From Silvimonas terrae (GTDB taxonomy: Bacteria; Pseudomonadota; Gammaproteobacteria; Burkholderiales; Chitinibacteraceae), in contig NZ_JACHHN010000004.1 of the NCBI RefSeq assembly GCF_014202765.1, forward strand, positions 271,097 through 335,096: 64,000 bases of DNA, given 5' to 3'. Shown here piece by piece: positions 25,453 through 35,173 of this stretch. The notes under the pieces are model-generated. The model was not told where the DNA came from, ran no database searches, and was given only the letters and a program-made list of their open reading frames with translations. Positions within the stretch are counted from its first letter, which is position 1; each line of letters opens with the position of its first letter. The position numbers were made by a program, and so were the translations under genes.

Positions 25453-26730
25453 ATGCAAACGGCCTCATGGGTAAAGAACCGTTTTCACTATGGCTGGATT
25501 ACCCTGGCCGTGGTTTTTCTGATCATGCTGATCACCGCCGGCACGCGTGCCACGCCCAGCGTGATGATGGTGCCGCTGGAACATGATTTTGGCTGGAGCC
25601 GCGCCACGGTATCGGCCGCACTCTCCATCAACCTGGCGCTGTTTGGTCTGATGGGCCCGTTTGCCGCAGCGGCCATGCAGCGCTTTGGCGTGCGGCGCAC
25701 GGTGATGAGTGCGCTGAGTGTTCTGGCAGTAGGCGTGGGTCTGTCCAGCCTGATGAGCCAGACCTGGCACATGATCCTGATCTGGGGCTTGCTGGTGGGT
25801 GCGGCCACCGGAGCCACCTCCATGACCTTGGGCGCAACGGTGGTCAACCGCTGGTTCAAGGAACGGCGCGGTTTTGCCATGGGTGTGCTGACCGCCAGTT
25901 CGGCCACCGGCCAGTTGTTGTTCCTGCCGCTGATGGCGGCCATTGTGGAGCGTTATGGCTGGCGGCCGATTGTGCTGCTGGTGGCCGGCGCGGCGGTCAT
26001 TGCCATTCCGCTGGTGGCGTTCTTGCTGCCAGAGCGCCCCGCCAGCGTTGGTCTGCGCCCGTTTGGAGAATCGCCGGATGTGCCGCTGGATCACAGTGTG
26101 TCCCAGGCCAATCCGATCACCATCGCCTTTGCCGCCCTCAAAAAAGCCAGCGGTTCGCGCGATTTCTGGCTGTTGTTCCTGAGTTTCTTTATTTGCGGTG
26201 CCAGCACCAATGGCTATATCGGCACGCACTTCATTGCCATGTGCGGCGACTACGGCCTGTCTGAGGTCAAGGGGGCCAGCATTCTGGCCAGCATGGGCGT
26301 ACTTGATCTGATCGGCACCACGTTTTCTGGCTGGCTGTCAGACCGTTTCAACAACCGCGTGCTCTTGTTCTGGTATTACGGCCTGCGCGGCCTGGCGCTG
26401 ATCTTTTTGCCGTGGGCGTTTGGCATCCAGTATTTCGGCCTGCCTATCTTCGCCTTCTTTTATGGTCTGGACTGGGTCGCCACCGTGCCCCCCACCGTGC
26501 GCCTGACCACAGATGTGTTTGGTTCACGGGATGCGCCGGTGGTGTTTGGCTGGATTGTGGCCGGTCACCAGTTGGGTGCGGCATTTGCCGCGCTGGGGGC
26601 GGGCTTGCTGCGCAACAGTCTGGGGAGCTACACCGTGGCGACGATGATTTCCGGTGGGTTGTGTGTGGCGGGGGCGATTCTGGTATTGCGGATTCATCGC
26701 AAGCCGAAGTTGCAGGCGGCAATGGCGTAA
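25453..26730 (+). CDS. MFS transporter of the oxalate/formate antiporter (OFA) or monocarboxylate type
   Basis: 425 residues, twelve predicted membrane helices with the central cytoplasmic loop at about 200-230. HYGWITLAVVF at the start and the DFGWSRATVSAALSI signature are typical of the OFA/monocarboxylate-carrier branch, which exchanges or imports small organic acids. GGAG precedes the ATG. Control by the divergent TetR repressor suggests induction by its substrate or a related compound. The substrate is not determinable. Confidence 0.87.
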   Translation: MQTASWVKNRFHYGWITLAVVFLIMLITAGTRATPSVMMVPLEHDFGWSRATVSAALSINLALFGLMGPFAAAAMQRFGVRRTVMSALSVLAVGVGLSSLMSQTWHMILIWGLLVGAATGATSMTLGATVVNRWFKERRGFAMGVLTASSATGQLLFLPLMAAIVERYGWRPIVLLVAGAAVIAIPLVAFLLPERPASVGLRPFGESPDVPLDHSVSQANPITIAFAALKKASGSRDFWLLFLSFFICGASTNGYIGTHFIAMCGDYGLSEVKGASILASMGVLDLIGTTFSGWLSDRFNNRVLLFWYYGLRGLALIFLPWAFGIQYFGLPIFAFFYGLDWVATVPPTVRLTTDVFGSRDAPVVFGWIVAGHQLGAAFAALGAGLLRNSLGSYTVATMISGGLCVAGAILVLRIHRKPKLQAAMA

Positions 26731-26803
26731 AGGTTAGCAACCGCCAGGCAGGTGGGATGCTGGTTTGTTTGGGCCCGAGCAGCCGAGCCTGGCATCTCCA
26801 CCT

Positions 26804-27015
26804 CGTCATTCCCGCGAAGGCGGGAATCCAGTCTGGAGCCGGAACGGCTCCGTTCTCTGGCGAGAACCACTACAGTTGGTAGCGCCTTACGGCGCGGTTG
26901 TGAAAAGCGTTTGATACCCGGGGTGCCGGGCCCACGTTCCTTTCTTTGCTTCGCCAAAGAATAGTAACCATGCCCCTTCCCCAAACTCGTCATTCCCGCG
27001 AAGGTGGGAATCCAG
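26804..27015 (+). repeat. Two dRS3-like repeats (ATTCCC-N8-GGGAAT)
   Basis: Copies at 26804-26831 and 26988-27015. The first contains ATTCCCGCGAAGGCGGGAAT, an exact match to the form of the neisserial dRS3 core; the second has one change (GGTGGGAAT). Confidence 0.75.
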
Positions 27016-27061
27016 TCTGGAGCCGGAACAGCTCCGTTCTCTGGCGAGAACCACTACAGTT

Positions 27062-27400
<339 letters not shown>

Positions 27401-27434
27401 TCAATATCAAGCCTCAACGCTACTTCTAGCCCAC

Positions 27435-27465
27435 AAAAAAGCCCGCATCATGCGGGCTTTTTTTT
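27435..27465. terminator. Bidirectional terminator after the SDR gene
   Basis: GCCCGCA (27441-27447) pairs with TGCGGGC (27451-27457), flanked by six A residues on one side and eight T residues on the other. It terminates the minus-strand SDR gene ending at 27482. Confidence 0.85.
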
Positions 27466-27481
27466 GGGGCCAGACTGGCTA

Positions 27482-28243
27482 TCAATCCTTCACCAAACCA
27501 CCATCCACCACCAGATTCTGCCCCGTCACCGCGCGGGACCACGGCGAGAGGAAGAACAGCACGGCGTCGGCAAATTCATCCGGCGTAGTCACGGAGCGCA
27601 GCGGCGTCAGGCCGGCGATGATGTCGAACACGGCTTCTGGCGTGGCGGCGCTGGCGTCAGTCGTGCGCAGCAAGCCGCCAGAGAGCATGTTGACGGTAAT
27701 GCCGTCCGGGCCCAGGTCGTTGGCGGCGGTGCGGGTCAGCGACAGCAGCGCGGCCTTGGCGGCGGTGTAGTCGTGATACGGCACCACCGGGTTCTGAAAC
27801 AGGTTAGTCCCGACGTTCACGACGCGGCCAAAGTGTTGTTCACGCATGCCAGGCAGGGCAGCCTGGATGGTGTTGAGCGCGCCCTTGATGGCGCCTTGCA
27901 GTTGCTGATCAAACCGCGCCCAGGAAATCTCACCGATTTTGGGGCGGGCATCGCCATCAAACTTGAAGTCCACCAGGGCATTGTTCACCACGCCGGTGAT
28001 CGGCTTGCCGGTTTTTTCACGGGCGGTTTTGAACAGTTGCGCTACCTGGCCGGCATCGGTGATGTCTGCCTGAATGGCAATCGCCCGCTCACCCAGTTCA
28101 GCGGCAAGGGCATTGGCGGCGTCAGCACTTTGGTAGTAGTTGATGATCACGCCCGCGCCTTCGCGCGCCAGTGCGCGGGTGATCGACGCGCCCAGACCGC
28201 GTGCGCCGCCGGTCACCAATACCCATTGTTCAGACAGTTTCAT
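27482..28243 (-). CDS. SDR-family oxidoreductase (FabG-like)
   Basis: 253 residues, a classical short-chain dehydrogenase. The nucleotide-binding motif is TGGARGLG (about 11-18), the structural NNA motif is present (VVNNAL), and the catalytic pair is YHDYTAAKAAL (YxxxK). The C-terminal VTGQNLVVDGG is typical of 3-oxoacyl-ACP reductases. The expected catalytic serine position reads NVGTN (Thr/Gly) rather than S, a mild departure. It probably reduces a keto substrate with NADPH; no pathway is indicated by its neighbours. Confidence 0.85.
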   Translation of the reverse strand: MKLSEQWVLVTGGARGLGASITRALAREGAGVIINYYQSADAANALAAELGERAIAIQADITDAGQVAQLFKTAREKTGKPITGVVNNALVDFKFDGDARPKIGEISWARFDQQLQGAIKGALNTIQAALPGMREQHFGRVVNVGTNLFQNPVVPYHDYTAAKAALLSLTRTAANDLGPDGITVNMLSGGLLRTTDASAATPEAVFDIIAGLTPLRSVTTPDEFADAVLFFLSPWSRAVTGQNLVVDGGLVKD

Positions 28244-28383
28244 GGCTCATCCTTGTGTGATTTGACCGCTACTTTACGGCAGATCGTCATATTGGTGGCA
28301 GTTCAACCATCGGCCTGCGCCGGTTTGCGGGCGACAAATCGCCGTGGCAAAGTAAACCTTCACCTCTTCTTGCCTGGTTCACC

Positions 28384-28578
28384 ATGTCCCCCAGCCCGAC
28401 CATTGATCCCACCCGATGCCCTGCCTGTGGCGCGCCCAATCTGTGCGCGGTGGCGCGGGGCGAAGACCCGGACACCTGCTGGTGCATGGTGGTCAAACCA
28501 GATGACGCCGCACCGGTTAAACCGGCCGGTGCAGCCAATCAATCCTGTTTGTGTCCGCGCTGCCTGACCGGGGCGTGA
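28384..28578 (+). CDS. Cysteine-rich CWC-family small protein
   Basis: 64 residues with the CWC-family pattern: CPACGAPNLCAVA, DTCWCMVV and CLCPRCL, seven or more cysteines in pairs that could bind a zinc ion. The family is widespread in proteobacteria and uncharacterised. It is cytoplasmic, with no signal. It lies 72 bp upstream of the GST gene on the same strand and may be cotranscribed. Confidence 0.85.
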   Translation: MSPSPTIDPTRCPACGAPNLCAVARGEDPDTCWCMVVKPDDAAPVKPAGAANQSCLCPRCLTGA

Positions 28579-28650
28579 GTGCTCGCGGGCTCTGGTCTTG
28601 ACGGGGTATCGCCCCTATCTAGAAGGGATATCCCCGCCAAGGACCCCGCC

Positions 28651-29364
28651 ATGATCGACCTGTATTACTGGACTACGCCCAACGGCCACAAGATCACCCT
28701 CTTTCTGGAAGAAACCGGCCTACCCTACACGCTGCACCCGATCCATATCGGTAAGGGCGAGCAGTTTGCGCCGGATTTTCTGAAGATATCGCCCAACAAT
28801 CGCATTCCGGCCATTGTGGACCAGCAGCCGGCAGACGGCGGCGCGCCGCTCTCTTTGTTTGAATCCGGGGCCATTCTGGAATACCTGGCGGATAAAACCG
28901 GCCAGTTCCTGCCGCAGCATGATTTGCGCGCCCGCTTTACCACACTGCAATGGCTGTACTGGCAAATGGGCGGCGTGGGCCCCATGGCGGGGCAGAACCA
29001 CCATTTCAACCGCTACGCGCCAGAGCCGATCCCGTACGCCATCAACCGTTATGTCAAAGAGACCGCCCGGCTATACGGCGTGCTGGATAAACAACTGGCC
29101 ACCAACGACTGGGTGGCCGGCGCGGATTATTCGATTGCCGATATGGCCATCTACCCGTGGGCCAAACTGTGGGAAGGTCAGCAACAGCGTATTGAAGACT
29201 TCCCGCACATGGCACGCTGGCTGGAGCGCATTGCCGCGCGCCCGGCGGTGCAACGCGCTTACGCCCTGGTAGACCAGATCAACACCGACCCCAAGGCGCT
29301 GATGACGGCAGAGGCACGCAAGCTGTTGTTTGGCATTGAGGCCAACAACCCGCCTGCGGACTAG
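28651..29364 (+). CDS. yfcG: GSH-dependent disulfide-bond oxidoreductase (YfcG/Ure2p-like GST)
   Basis: 237 residues from the ATG at 28651, with AAGGA upstream. An N-terminal thioredoxin-fold GST domain (TTPNGHKITLFLEETGLPY, ISPNNRIPAIVD, LFESGAILEYLA) and an alpha-helical C-terminal domain (MGGVGPMAGQNHHFNRYAPE, then DYSIADMAIYPW) match E. coli YfcG closely along the whole length. YfcG has disulfide-bond reductase activity with glutathione rather than classical conjugating activity; Thr and Asn in the TPNGHK segment contact the thiol there. Confidence 0.93.
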   Translation: MIDLYYWTTPNGHKITLFLEETGLPYTLHPIHIGKGEQFAPDFLKISPNNRIPAIVDQQPADGGAPLSLFESGAILEYLADKTGQFLPQHDLRARFTTLQWLYWQMGGVGPMAGQNHHFNRYAPEPIPYAINRYVKETARLYGVLDKQLATNDWVAGADYSIADMAIYPWAKLWEGQQQRIEDFPHMARWLERIAARPAVQRAYALVDQINTDPKALMTAEARKLLFGIEANNPPAD

Positions 29365-29380
29365 CTGGACCAGGCAGCGC

Positions 29381-30262
29381 TTACGGTGCCAGGTTATCCG
29401 CCAGCCATGCCAGGCCGGCGTCATCCGGGTGATGATGCCGGTAGCGCTGAAATTGCGCGGCAATGATCAACAACCGGTCCGCAAACGTCGGCATGGCTGT
29501 TGGGTTAAGCCAGGGCTGGCTGAAGGCTTCGGTATCCGAGCGCTGGAACTCGGCACCAATCGAAATACGCGGCGGCACGTTACGCGGGGCACTGTGAGAG
29601 CCCCAGTGCAGCACCGCCTGGTTCCAGCCCAGCATGCTGCCGGCTGGCGCAGGCAAGGCGCGGATATCGTTGAGCTGGTACTGCATGCTCATCTCGTCCG
29701 GCGTGTTGTAGGTGGGGTCCCGATCGGCCGGCACCAGATACATGCAGCCATTGAGTGGCGTGGCGTCCGACAGGGGTAGCCAGATATTCAGAATGCGCGG
29801 GCGGCCGTCTTCAAACAGGGATATCCGGCCCCGGTCCCGATGGGGCTTCCAGCCGTGTTCATTCTGGGCCGGGTCGATATGCCAGGCCCACATATTGGGC
29901 AGCGTCACATAGTCATCGCCCAGAATGCGCGCCAGCAAGGGCCGCATCTTGACGTAGACCAGCCAGAATTCGTCATAGACAAAACCCAGCACCGGCGGAA
30001 TCTGCATTTGTCGCAGGGTATGGATCAACGCCCCCATCCGGGCAATGGGCAATTGCCAGTCCACCGGGTCCGTCTGGAAATACCCTTCGCGAATGGTGCG
30101 CTCGTTCAGCGTGGCGAGTTGGGTTTCATCCAGTTCCAGCGCCGTTTGTGCTTGCCAGAAGTCCGCATCACCCACATGCAGCTCCGGCGCCAGTTGTTGC
30201 CAGAAAGCGGGGTCGCGCAGGCGCTCGACGGCAAAGCCGCCATAAAAGGATTGCTGATTCAT
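29381..30262 (-). CDS. PhyH-like Fe(II)/2-oxoglutarate dioxygenase
   Basis: 293 residues. The iron-binding HxD appears as KPHRDRG (about 140-146) and the distal His in AVLHWGSHSA (about 215-224), followed by an Arg suited to bind 2-oxoglutarate (PPRISIG). It is related to phytanoyl-CoA dioxygenase-type hydroxylases; the substrate is unknown. The gene upstream on the same strand, 42 bp away, is a TPR-methyltransferase, so the pair probably modify one common substrate. Confidence 0.78.
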   Translation of the reverse strand: MNQQSFYGGFAVERLRDPAFWQQLAPELHVGDADFWQAQTALELDETQLATLNERTIREGYFQTDPVDWQLPIARMGALIHTLRQMQIPPVLGFVYDEFWLVYVKMRPLLARILGDDYVTLPNMWAWHIDPAQNEHGWKPHRDRGRISLFEDGRPRILNIWLPLSDATPLNGCMYLVPADRDPTYNTPDEMSMQYQLNDIRALPAPAGSMLGWNQAVLHWGSHSAPRNVPPRISIGAEFQRSDTEAFSQPWLNPTAMPTFADRLLIIAAQFQRYRHHHPDDAGLAWLADNLAP

Positions 30263-30304
30263 CTTGGTTATTCTCGCCGGCCATGCGGCGCGGCATGGTT
30301 ACGA

Positions 30305-31624
30305 TCAGGGCTGGCGCGTGGCCACGACCACCCAGCCGGGGACGGGGCGACCGAACTCTTGCCGGACCACCTGCTGTTTGATCTGCTTAAGCACAAAGCC
30401 ACTTTGCGCCAGCGTTTCGGTCAGATACTGATGCCCGTGGCCATAGCGGCCGCTGGGCAGCAGTTGAAAGTCGTGTTCCTGCATGGGGCCGTGCGTATTC
30501 TCGGCAGAGAACAGCAGCAGGCTGCCCGGTGACATGGCGCGATGCATGGCGGCAAACAGGGGCAACAGGTCGCCAAAATAGATCATCAAGTCCGCCGCAC
30601 ACACCAGGTCGAACCGTTCCGGAGTCTGGTCAAGCCAGGCGGTCAGTTCCGCCTGAATCAACTGGTCGTAGACCGCGCGGTGACGTGCTTGCTCCAGCAT
30701 CTTGCCGGAGAGATCCACCCCGGTCAGCGCGCTGGCATAGCCACGCAAGAACGGCCCACACCAGCCGGTGCCACAGCCGGCGTCCAGCACGTGCCATTGG
30801 CGGCGCGGCGCGGCCAGTTGCGCCAGGGTATCGTCCAGCGCTTGCGGGATGGCATAGCCCAGTTGTTCCAGGCGGGCGTCGAACGTGGCGGCGTAATCAT
30901 CAAAGGTAGACTGGACATAATCGTCGGCACAGCGACTGGGCACGTTCTCGCCCGAGCAGGCCGCCAGCAAGTGTGCGGCCGTCGGGTTGCCCGGTTCACG
31001 CGCCAGCCAGTCCCGGTAGACCTGGGCGGCGTCATGAATACGGCCCAGCCGGTAAAACGCAATGCCGCGCATGGCAGGGGGCTGGCCTTCTGCAGGCTTG
31101 AGCACGTAGGCGCGGCAAACATAACCGGCGCCTTCTTGTTCATGACCATGCCGCATCAACCAGTTGCCGTAGTTATCCAGCGCATCGATCTGATGCGGCG
31201 CCAGCGCCACGGCGCGTTCAAACGCCGGGCCGGCGTCGTTGTCGCGGCCAATGGCTTGCAACATGGCGCCGTAGTTATTCCAGTAGGTGGCATTGCTGCC
31301 ATCGCGCTCGATCGCGGCCAGAAACTGTCCGGCGGCATCAAGCTGTGCACCTTGTCCGGCCAGCACATTGCCCAGATCGTTACGCCAGCCGGCGATATCC
31401 GGCATCTGCGTACAGGCATCGACCAGATAGCGCAGTGCTTCAGCACCGTTGCCTTGCTGGTGGCGCAAAATGCCCATGCCATGCAGCGCCAGCGCGTTGG
31501 CGCTGTGGGCCAGAATGGCTTGATAGGCCGCCTCCGCCTCAGCCAGGCGGCCATGAAGATGCAGGGTGATGGCTTGCTGCACAATCTGCGATTCGCTGGC
31601 AAATACGGCGTCGCGTTCGGTCAT
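30305..31624 (-). CDS. TPR-repeat class I SAM-dependent methyltransferase
   Basis: 439 residues. About five tetratricopeptide repeats (residues 15-215) precede a Rossmann-type methyltransferase domain (about 255-435) with motif I VLDAGCGTGWCGP and motif II LTGVDLSGKML. The TPR part likely recruits a protein partner or substrate. It lies just upstream of the PhyH-like dioxygenase gene. Similar TPR-methyltransferases occur in glycan or natural-product loci, but none is seen here, so the role is open. Confidence 0.8.
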   Translation of the reverse strand: MTERDAVFASESQIVQQAITLHLHGRLAEAEAAYQAILAHSANALALHGMGILRHQQGNGAEALRYLVDACTQMPDIAGWRNDLGNVLAGQGAQLDAAGQFLAAIERDGSNATYWNNYGAMLQAIGRDNDAGPAFERAVALAPHQIDALDNYGNWLMRHGHEQEGAGYVCRAYVLKPAEGQPPAMRGIAFYRLGRIHDAAQVYRDWLAREPGNPTAAHLLAACSGENVPSRCADDYVQSTFDDYAATFDARLEQLGYAIPQALDDTLAQLAAPRRQWHVLDAGCGTGWCGPFLRGYASALTGVDLSGKMLEQARHRAVYDQLIQAELTAWLDQTPERFDLVCAADLMIYFGDLLPLFAAMHRAMSPGSLLLFSAENTHGPMQEHDFQLLPSGRYGHGHQYLTETLAQSGFVLKQIKQQVVRQEFGRPVPGWVVVATRQP

Positions 31625-31742
31625 GGCCCCTGCCTTGAGAAATTCAAAAAGCCCGCCAACCGACGTAAAGCGTGGATGGGCGTGTTGGGTCTATCTTCCC
31701 ATCAAATATGCCATTTGCGTGTATCCCGCATGTATCAAACGG

Positions 31743-31770
31743 AAAAAAGGCCACCGTTCGGGTGGCCTTG
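31743..31770 (-). terminator. Terminator of dkgB
   Basis: AAGGCCACC (31747-31755) pairs with GGTGGCCTT (31761-31769) around a five-base loop. A run of A residues on its left becomes the U-tract for the minus-strand gene ending at 31790. Confidence 0.85.
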
Positions 31771-31789
31771 GGTCGTGCAGGCAATGCGA

Positions 31790-32593
31790 TCAGTCCCAGG
31801 CGGGCGCCAGACCATTTGGGTTCACCAGCCGCTCGTTGCGGTCCAGTTCAGCGATGCGCGCCATATCGTCCAGGCTGAGCTTGAGCGTGGCCGCCTTCAG
31901 ATTGCTGGCCAGGTTCTCCGGTTTGGTCGAAGACGGAATCACCGCGTAGCCCTGCCGGATGGCCCAGGCCAGCGCCACCTGCGCCGGAGTGGCGTTGTGG
32001 CTGGCGGCAATCTCGTTGATCACCGGGTCTTTGAGTACCGCGCCATAAGCCAGCGTCATGTACGAGGTGATATGAATGCCCTGGCTTTGCGCAAAATCGA
32101 CCACCTTGCGGTTTTGCAACCACGGGCTCAGTTCAATCTGGTTGGTGGCAATCTCGCCTGCGCCTACGGCGGTAATGGCCTCCTGCATCAGCTTGATGGT
32201 GAAATTGGACACGCCAATCTGCCGCGTCAGCCCCTGGGCTTTGGCCTCGGCCAGCGCGCCCATGAACTCGGCCACCGGCACGGCGTTGTTGGGTGACGGC
32301 CAATGGATCAACAGCAGATCCACCTGATCGGTGCGCAGTTTGGTCAGGCTGTCTTTCAGGCTGGGAATCAGCTTCTGGCGGGAGAGATTGTCGGTCCAGA
32401 TTTTGGTGGTGATGAAGAGTTCATCACGCGGCACGCCGCTAGCAGCAATGGCCTGGCCGACTTCGGCTTCATTGCCATAAATCTGCGCGGTATCAATGGC
32501 ACGGTAACCGGCCGCCAGCCCGTCACTCACGGAATCGATGACGACCTGATCTTTCAGGCGGAAGGTGCCCAGACCGATTGCGGGGATGCTCAT
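31790..32593 (-). CDS. dkgB: 2,5-diketo-D-gluconate reductase B-type aldo/keto reductase
   Basis: 267 residues, the same length as E. coli DkgB and similar throughout. The catalytic tetrad is visible: D and Y in [12 protein letters not shown] in FITTKIW and H in LLIHWPSP. The NADPH-binding [15 protein letters not shown] is at the C-terminus. It reduces small aldehydes and ketones such as methylglyoxal or 2,5-diketogluconate. It stands alone with its own terminator. Confidence 0.93.
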   Translation of the reverse strand: MSIPAIGLGTFRLKDQVVIDSVSDGLAAGYRAIDTAQIYGNEAEVGQAIAASGVPRDELFITTKIWTDNLSRQKLIPSLKDSLTKLRTDQVDLLLIHWPSPNNAVPVAEFMGALAEAKAQGLTRQIGVSNFTIKLMQEAITAVGAGEIATNQIELSPWLQNRKVVDFAQSQGIHITSYMTLAYGAVLKDPVINEIAASHNATPAQVALAWAIRQGYAVIPSSTKPENLASNLKAATLKLSLDDMARIAELDRNERLVNPNGLAPAWD

Positions 32594-33371
32594 GGTGTTT
32601 CTCCAGATGTCTTGGTGGATGTGTGATCAGACATGCCTGACGACATGCAGTTGCCGTGCAGTATGGAGAAAAGCGGTTATTGCTTGAATGGGGTTTTTGT
32701 TGAAGGAATGTTGATTTTTGGTCAAGTAATGGAGTGAGCGTGGTGGGTTGCGACCTGGGTGGTTCTGGCTGGAAAAGGCCGCCGGCGGCGGCCCGCTGGA
32801 TTCCCGCCTCCGCGGGAATGACGAAGTGGTGGGGTGATCGGACCAACCTTGCGTACAGAGGGTTTACGGGGTTGGGGTTGGGGTTGGGGTTGACGTACCT
32901 CCCCTTCGGCAGTGCCGAGCATCGCAGCGAGGGCCGGGGTTTCGGCGTAAGGGTATTTGAGCCCGCAGGGCGAGTTCCTGCCCCTTGGGGGTACCCCCAC
33001 AAAGGTGATCATCTCAACGGATGACAGTGGCAGCGGGGCTGGAGCCAGCCGGACTTCGCGAGAAGCGCAGGGAACCCCGAAGGGGCGCTGTCGCAGGGGT
33101 CGCCTTTTCTTTGGGCACTTTCTTTGGGGCCGCCGAGGCTGGCGATCCAAAAGAAAGTGCCTTGCTGTCGGGCAACCCCCGACATGTCAAACACCGCGCC
33201 GTCAGGCGCTAACACGCAAACGTTGCAATGGTGGATTGTCGCTCACGCTCCGAATCCACCCTACCGCCAACATCGCAAAGGCCCCCTGCGGCGGCCGGCC
33301 TGGATTCCGGCCTTCGCCGGAATGACGAGGTTGTGAACACGCTGCCAGCAGCGTAACCCTGGTCTGAAAAA
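32594..33371. repeat. Intergenic repeat region containing mosaic repeat R4
   Basis: No gene is supported in 778 bp. It contains hairpin repeats at 32796-32823 and 33300-33327 flanking mosaic repeat R4. A short shared segment (GCTCCGAATCCACCCT near 33238) also occurs near 58250. Confidence 0.75.
32868..33215 (-). repeat. Mosaic intergenic repeat R4 with (GGGGTT)4 tract and inserted module
   Basis: Minus-oriented copy of the same middle variant as R2. The hexamer tract is four perfect GGGGTT units (32868-32891). The 60-bp module (32979-33038) interrupts it between GAGTTCC and CTGGAGCC, which are contiguous in R2. The module is in plus orientation here, as in R3, although the two carriers are opposite. 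Confidence 0.8.
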
Positions 33372-35000
33372 TCAAACCCTGAACTGCCCCACCGAATCCT
33401 TCAGCCCCCGCATGATCTGGTCCAGCCGCTGGCTGGCCTCTGCCACCCGGCGGGCATTGCTGCTGTTTTGCTCGGCCATGTTGGCAATGTCTTCCACATG
33501 GCTGGCAATGGCATGGCTGGCGGAGCTTTGTTCGCGCAGCGCTTCGGAAATCTGGCTGGCCGAAGTCACTACCCGGCCGGCGTCGTCGCGGATGCTGGCA
33601 ATGGCCGTGCTGGCTTCACCGGCCATTTGCACGCCAGTGGCCACCTCGGTCACCACCGAGCCCATACGCACGGTCGCTTCTTGCGAGGCCGCGCGGATCG
33701 CATCGATCTTGCCGCTGATTTCAGCCGTCGCCGTGCTGGTGCGTTCCGCCAGTTTGCGCACTTCATCCGCCACCACCGCAAAACCCCGGCCCGCTTCACC
33801 GGCACGCGCAGCCTCAATGGCGGCGTTCAGCGCCAGCAAATTGGTCTGGTCCGCCACTTCCCGGATCATCTGCATGATGCTGGCGATGCTGTCGGTCTGC
33901 TCACCCAGCGCGCCAATACTGGCGGCGGAGTTCGCCACAATGCCGGAAATATGATTGATCTTGTTGCTGGTGCTATCAATGATGCGGCTGCCTTCGCGCG
34001 CTTGATTGCCAGCCTCGCCGGACAGGCGACTGGCCTCGCCGGCGCTGTCAGCGACGACCGAGATACTGGTCGTCATCTCTTCAATAGCCGCCGCCATGGA
34101 GCGCGTGGCGTCAGACTGGCTGTCTGAACCACTGGCCACCTTGTTGGCGGCGTTGGCGACTTCCACCGTCAGATGGCCGGCTTCACCTGCGTTCTCATGA
34201 ATCTGCCGGATCAGGCTGCGCAAGGAGTTGGCCATGCGCTGAATGCCGGCCAGCAAACTGCCTTCGTCCCGGGATTCCGTGCGTACTTCTGCTGAAAGAT
34301 CGCCGGCCGCAATCCGCCGTACCACCTCACTGGCGTATGCCGGTTCTCCGCCCAGTTGCTTGAGCACGGAGCGCACCAGCACGCCGGCCACGACACCCAG
34401 GATCACCAGCACGATGACAATGTAAATCAGCTGTTTGAGGGTTTCTTCCCAGAACGCCGTGGTGATGTCATCAACATAAACGCCCGTCCCTACCACCAAT
34501 TGCCAGTCGTCAAACGCGGCGGCGTAGCTGATCTTGGGCTTGGGTTCGGTGCTGCCCGGGCGCGGAAACGCGTAGCTGACAAAGCCGCCGCCATTGCGCG
34601 CAGCCTTGACCATTTCGGGCACAAACAGCACGCCGTCGGCATCAGCGACGTTGCTCATGTCCTTGTTCAAGAGTTTGGGGTTGGAGATAAACCGCTCAAC
34701 GCTGTTGTAATCGAAGACAAAGAAGTAATCCTTGCCGTCGTTGTAGGTGGCGTTCTGGATCGCAATGCCCGCCGCGTGGATGGCCTGATCCCGGGTGAGT
34801 TTGCCGGCCAGTTCTTCACCGTGGTAGTACTTCATGATGCTGATGGCCGACTGCACCATGTGCTGCACTTGATTCTGCCGCGCCCCGATCATGCTGGAGC
34901 GCAAAGACAGCAGCCCCAGGCCAGAGATCAGAATCAGCCCAATCAGCATGCAACCCAGCAAAACCCGCATGCGCGCACGTATACCCATGCTATTGAACAT
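33372..35000 (-). CDS. Methyl-accepting chemotaxis protein with periplasmic single-Cache domain
   Basis: 542 residues from the ATG at 35000, preceded by GGGGGA. One membrane helix (about 10-35), a periplasmic sCache_2-type domain (about 36-185; [34 protein letters not shown]), a second helix (about 192-212), HAMP, and the signalling tip [16 protein letters not shown]. sCache_2 receptors usually sense small carboxylates, but no ligand can be assigned. The C-terminus lacks a CheR-binding pentapeptide. It is separate from the chemosensory cluster 10 kb away. Confidence 0.9.
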   Translation of the reverse strand: MFNSMGIRARMRVLLGCMLIGLILISGLGLLSLRSSMIGARQNQVQHMVQSAISIMKYYHGEELAGKLTRDQAIHAAGIAIQNATYNDGKDYFFVFDYNSVERFISNPKLLNKDMSNVADADGVLFVPEMVKAARNGGGFVSYAFPRPGSTEPKPKISYAAAFDDWQLVVGTGVYVDDITTAFWEETLKQLIYIVIVLVILGVVAGVLVRSVLKQLGGEPAYASEVVRRIAAGDLSAEVRTESRDEGSLLAGIQRMANSLRSLIRQIHENAGEAGHLTVEVANAANKVASGSDSQSDATRSMAAAIEEMTTSISVVADSAGEASRLSGEAGNQAREGSRIIDSTSNKINHISGIVANSAASIGALGEQTDSIASIMQMIREVADQTNLLALNAAIEAARAGEAGRGFAVVADEVRKLAERTSTATAEISGKIDAIRAASQEATVRMGSVVTEVATGVQMAGEASTAIASIRDDAGRVVTSASQISEALREQSSASHAIASHVEDIANMAEQNSSNARRVAEASQRLDQIMRGLKDSVGQFRV

Positions 35001-35173
35001 GGTGAATCCCCCCAACTATTTGTGGTTGTGTCCGGCGCGCGCCGTTGTTGCGTCGCGCAATCCGGTCTATCGATAGCCCCGATCGATATATCGGCATTAT
35101 GACGATGTTCTAGCGGTTCACCCGGCGCTATCCGGCAAACGGAGCAAAAAAGTGTTGCGGCAAACGTTGCGTA

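Noticed and set aside
32868-32891. TTGGGG tract as a true telomere or replicon end
   Set aside because: It is internal, is preceded by ordinary sequence on both sides and belongs to a repeat family; linear-replicon ends are not expected here.
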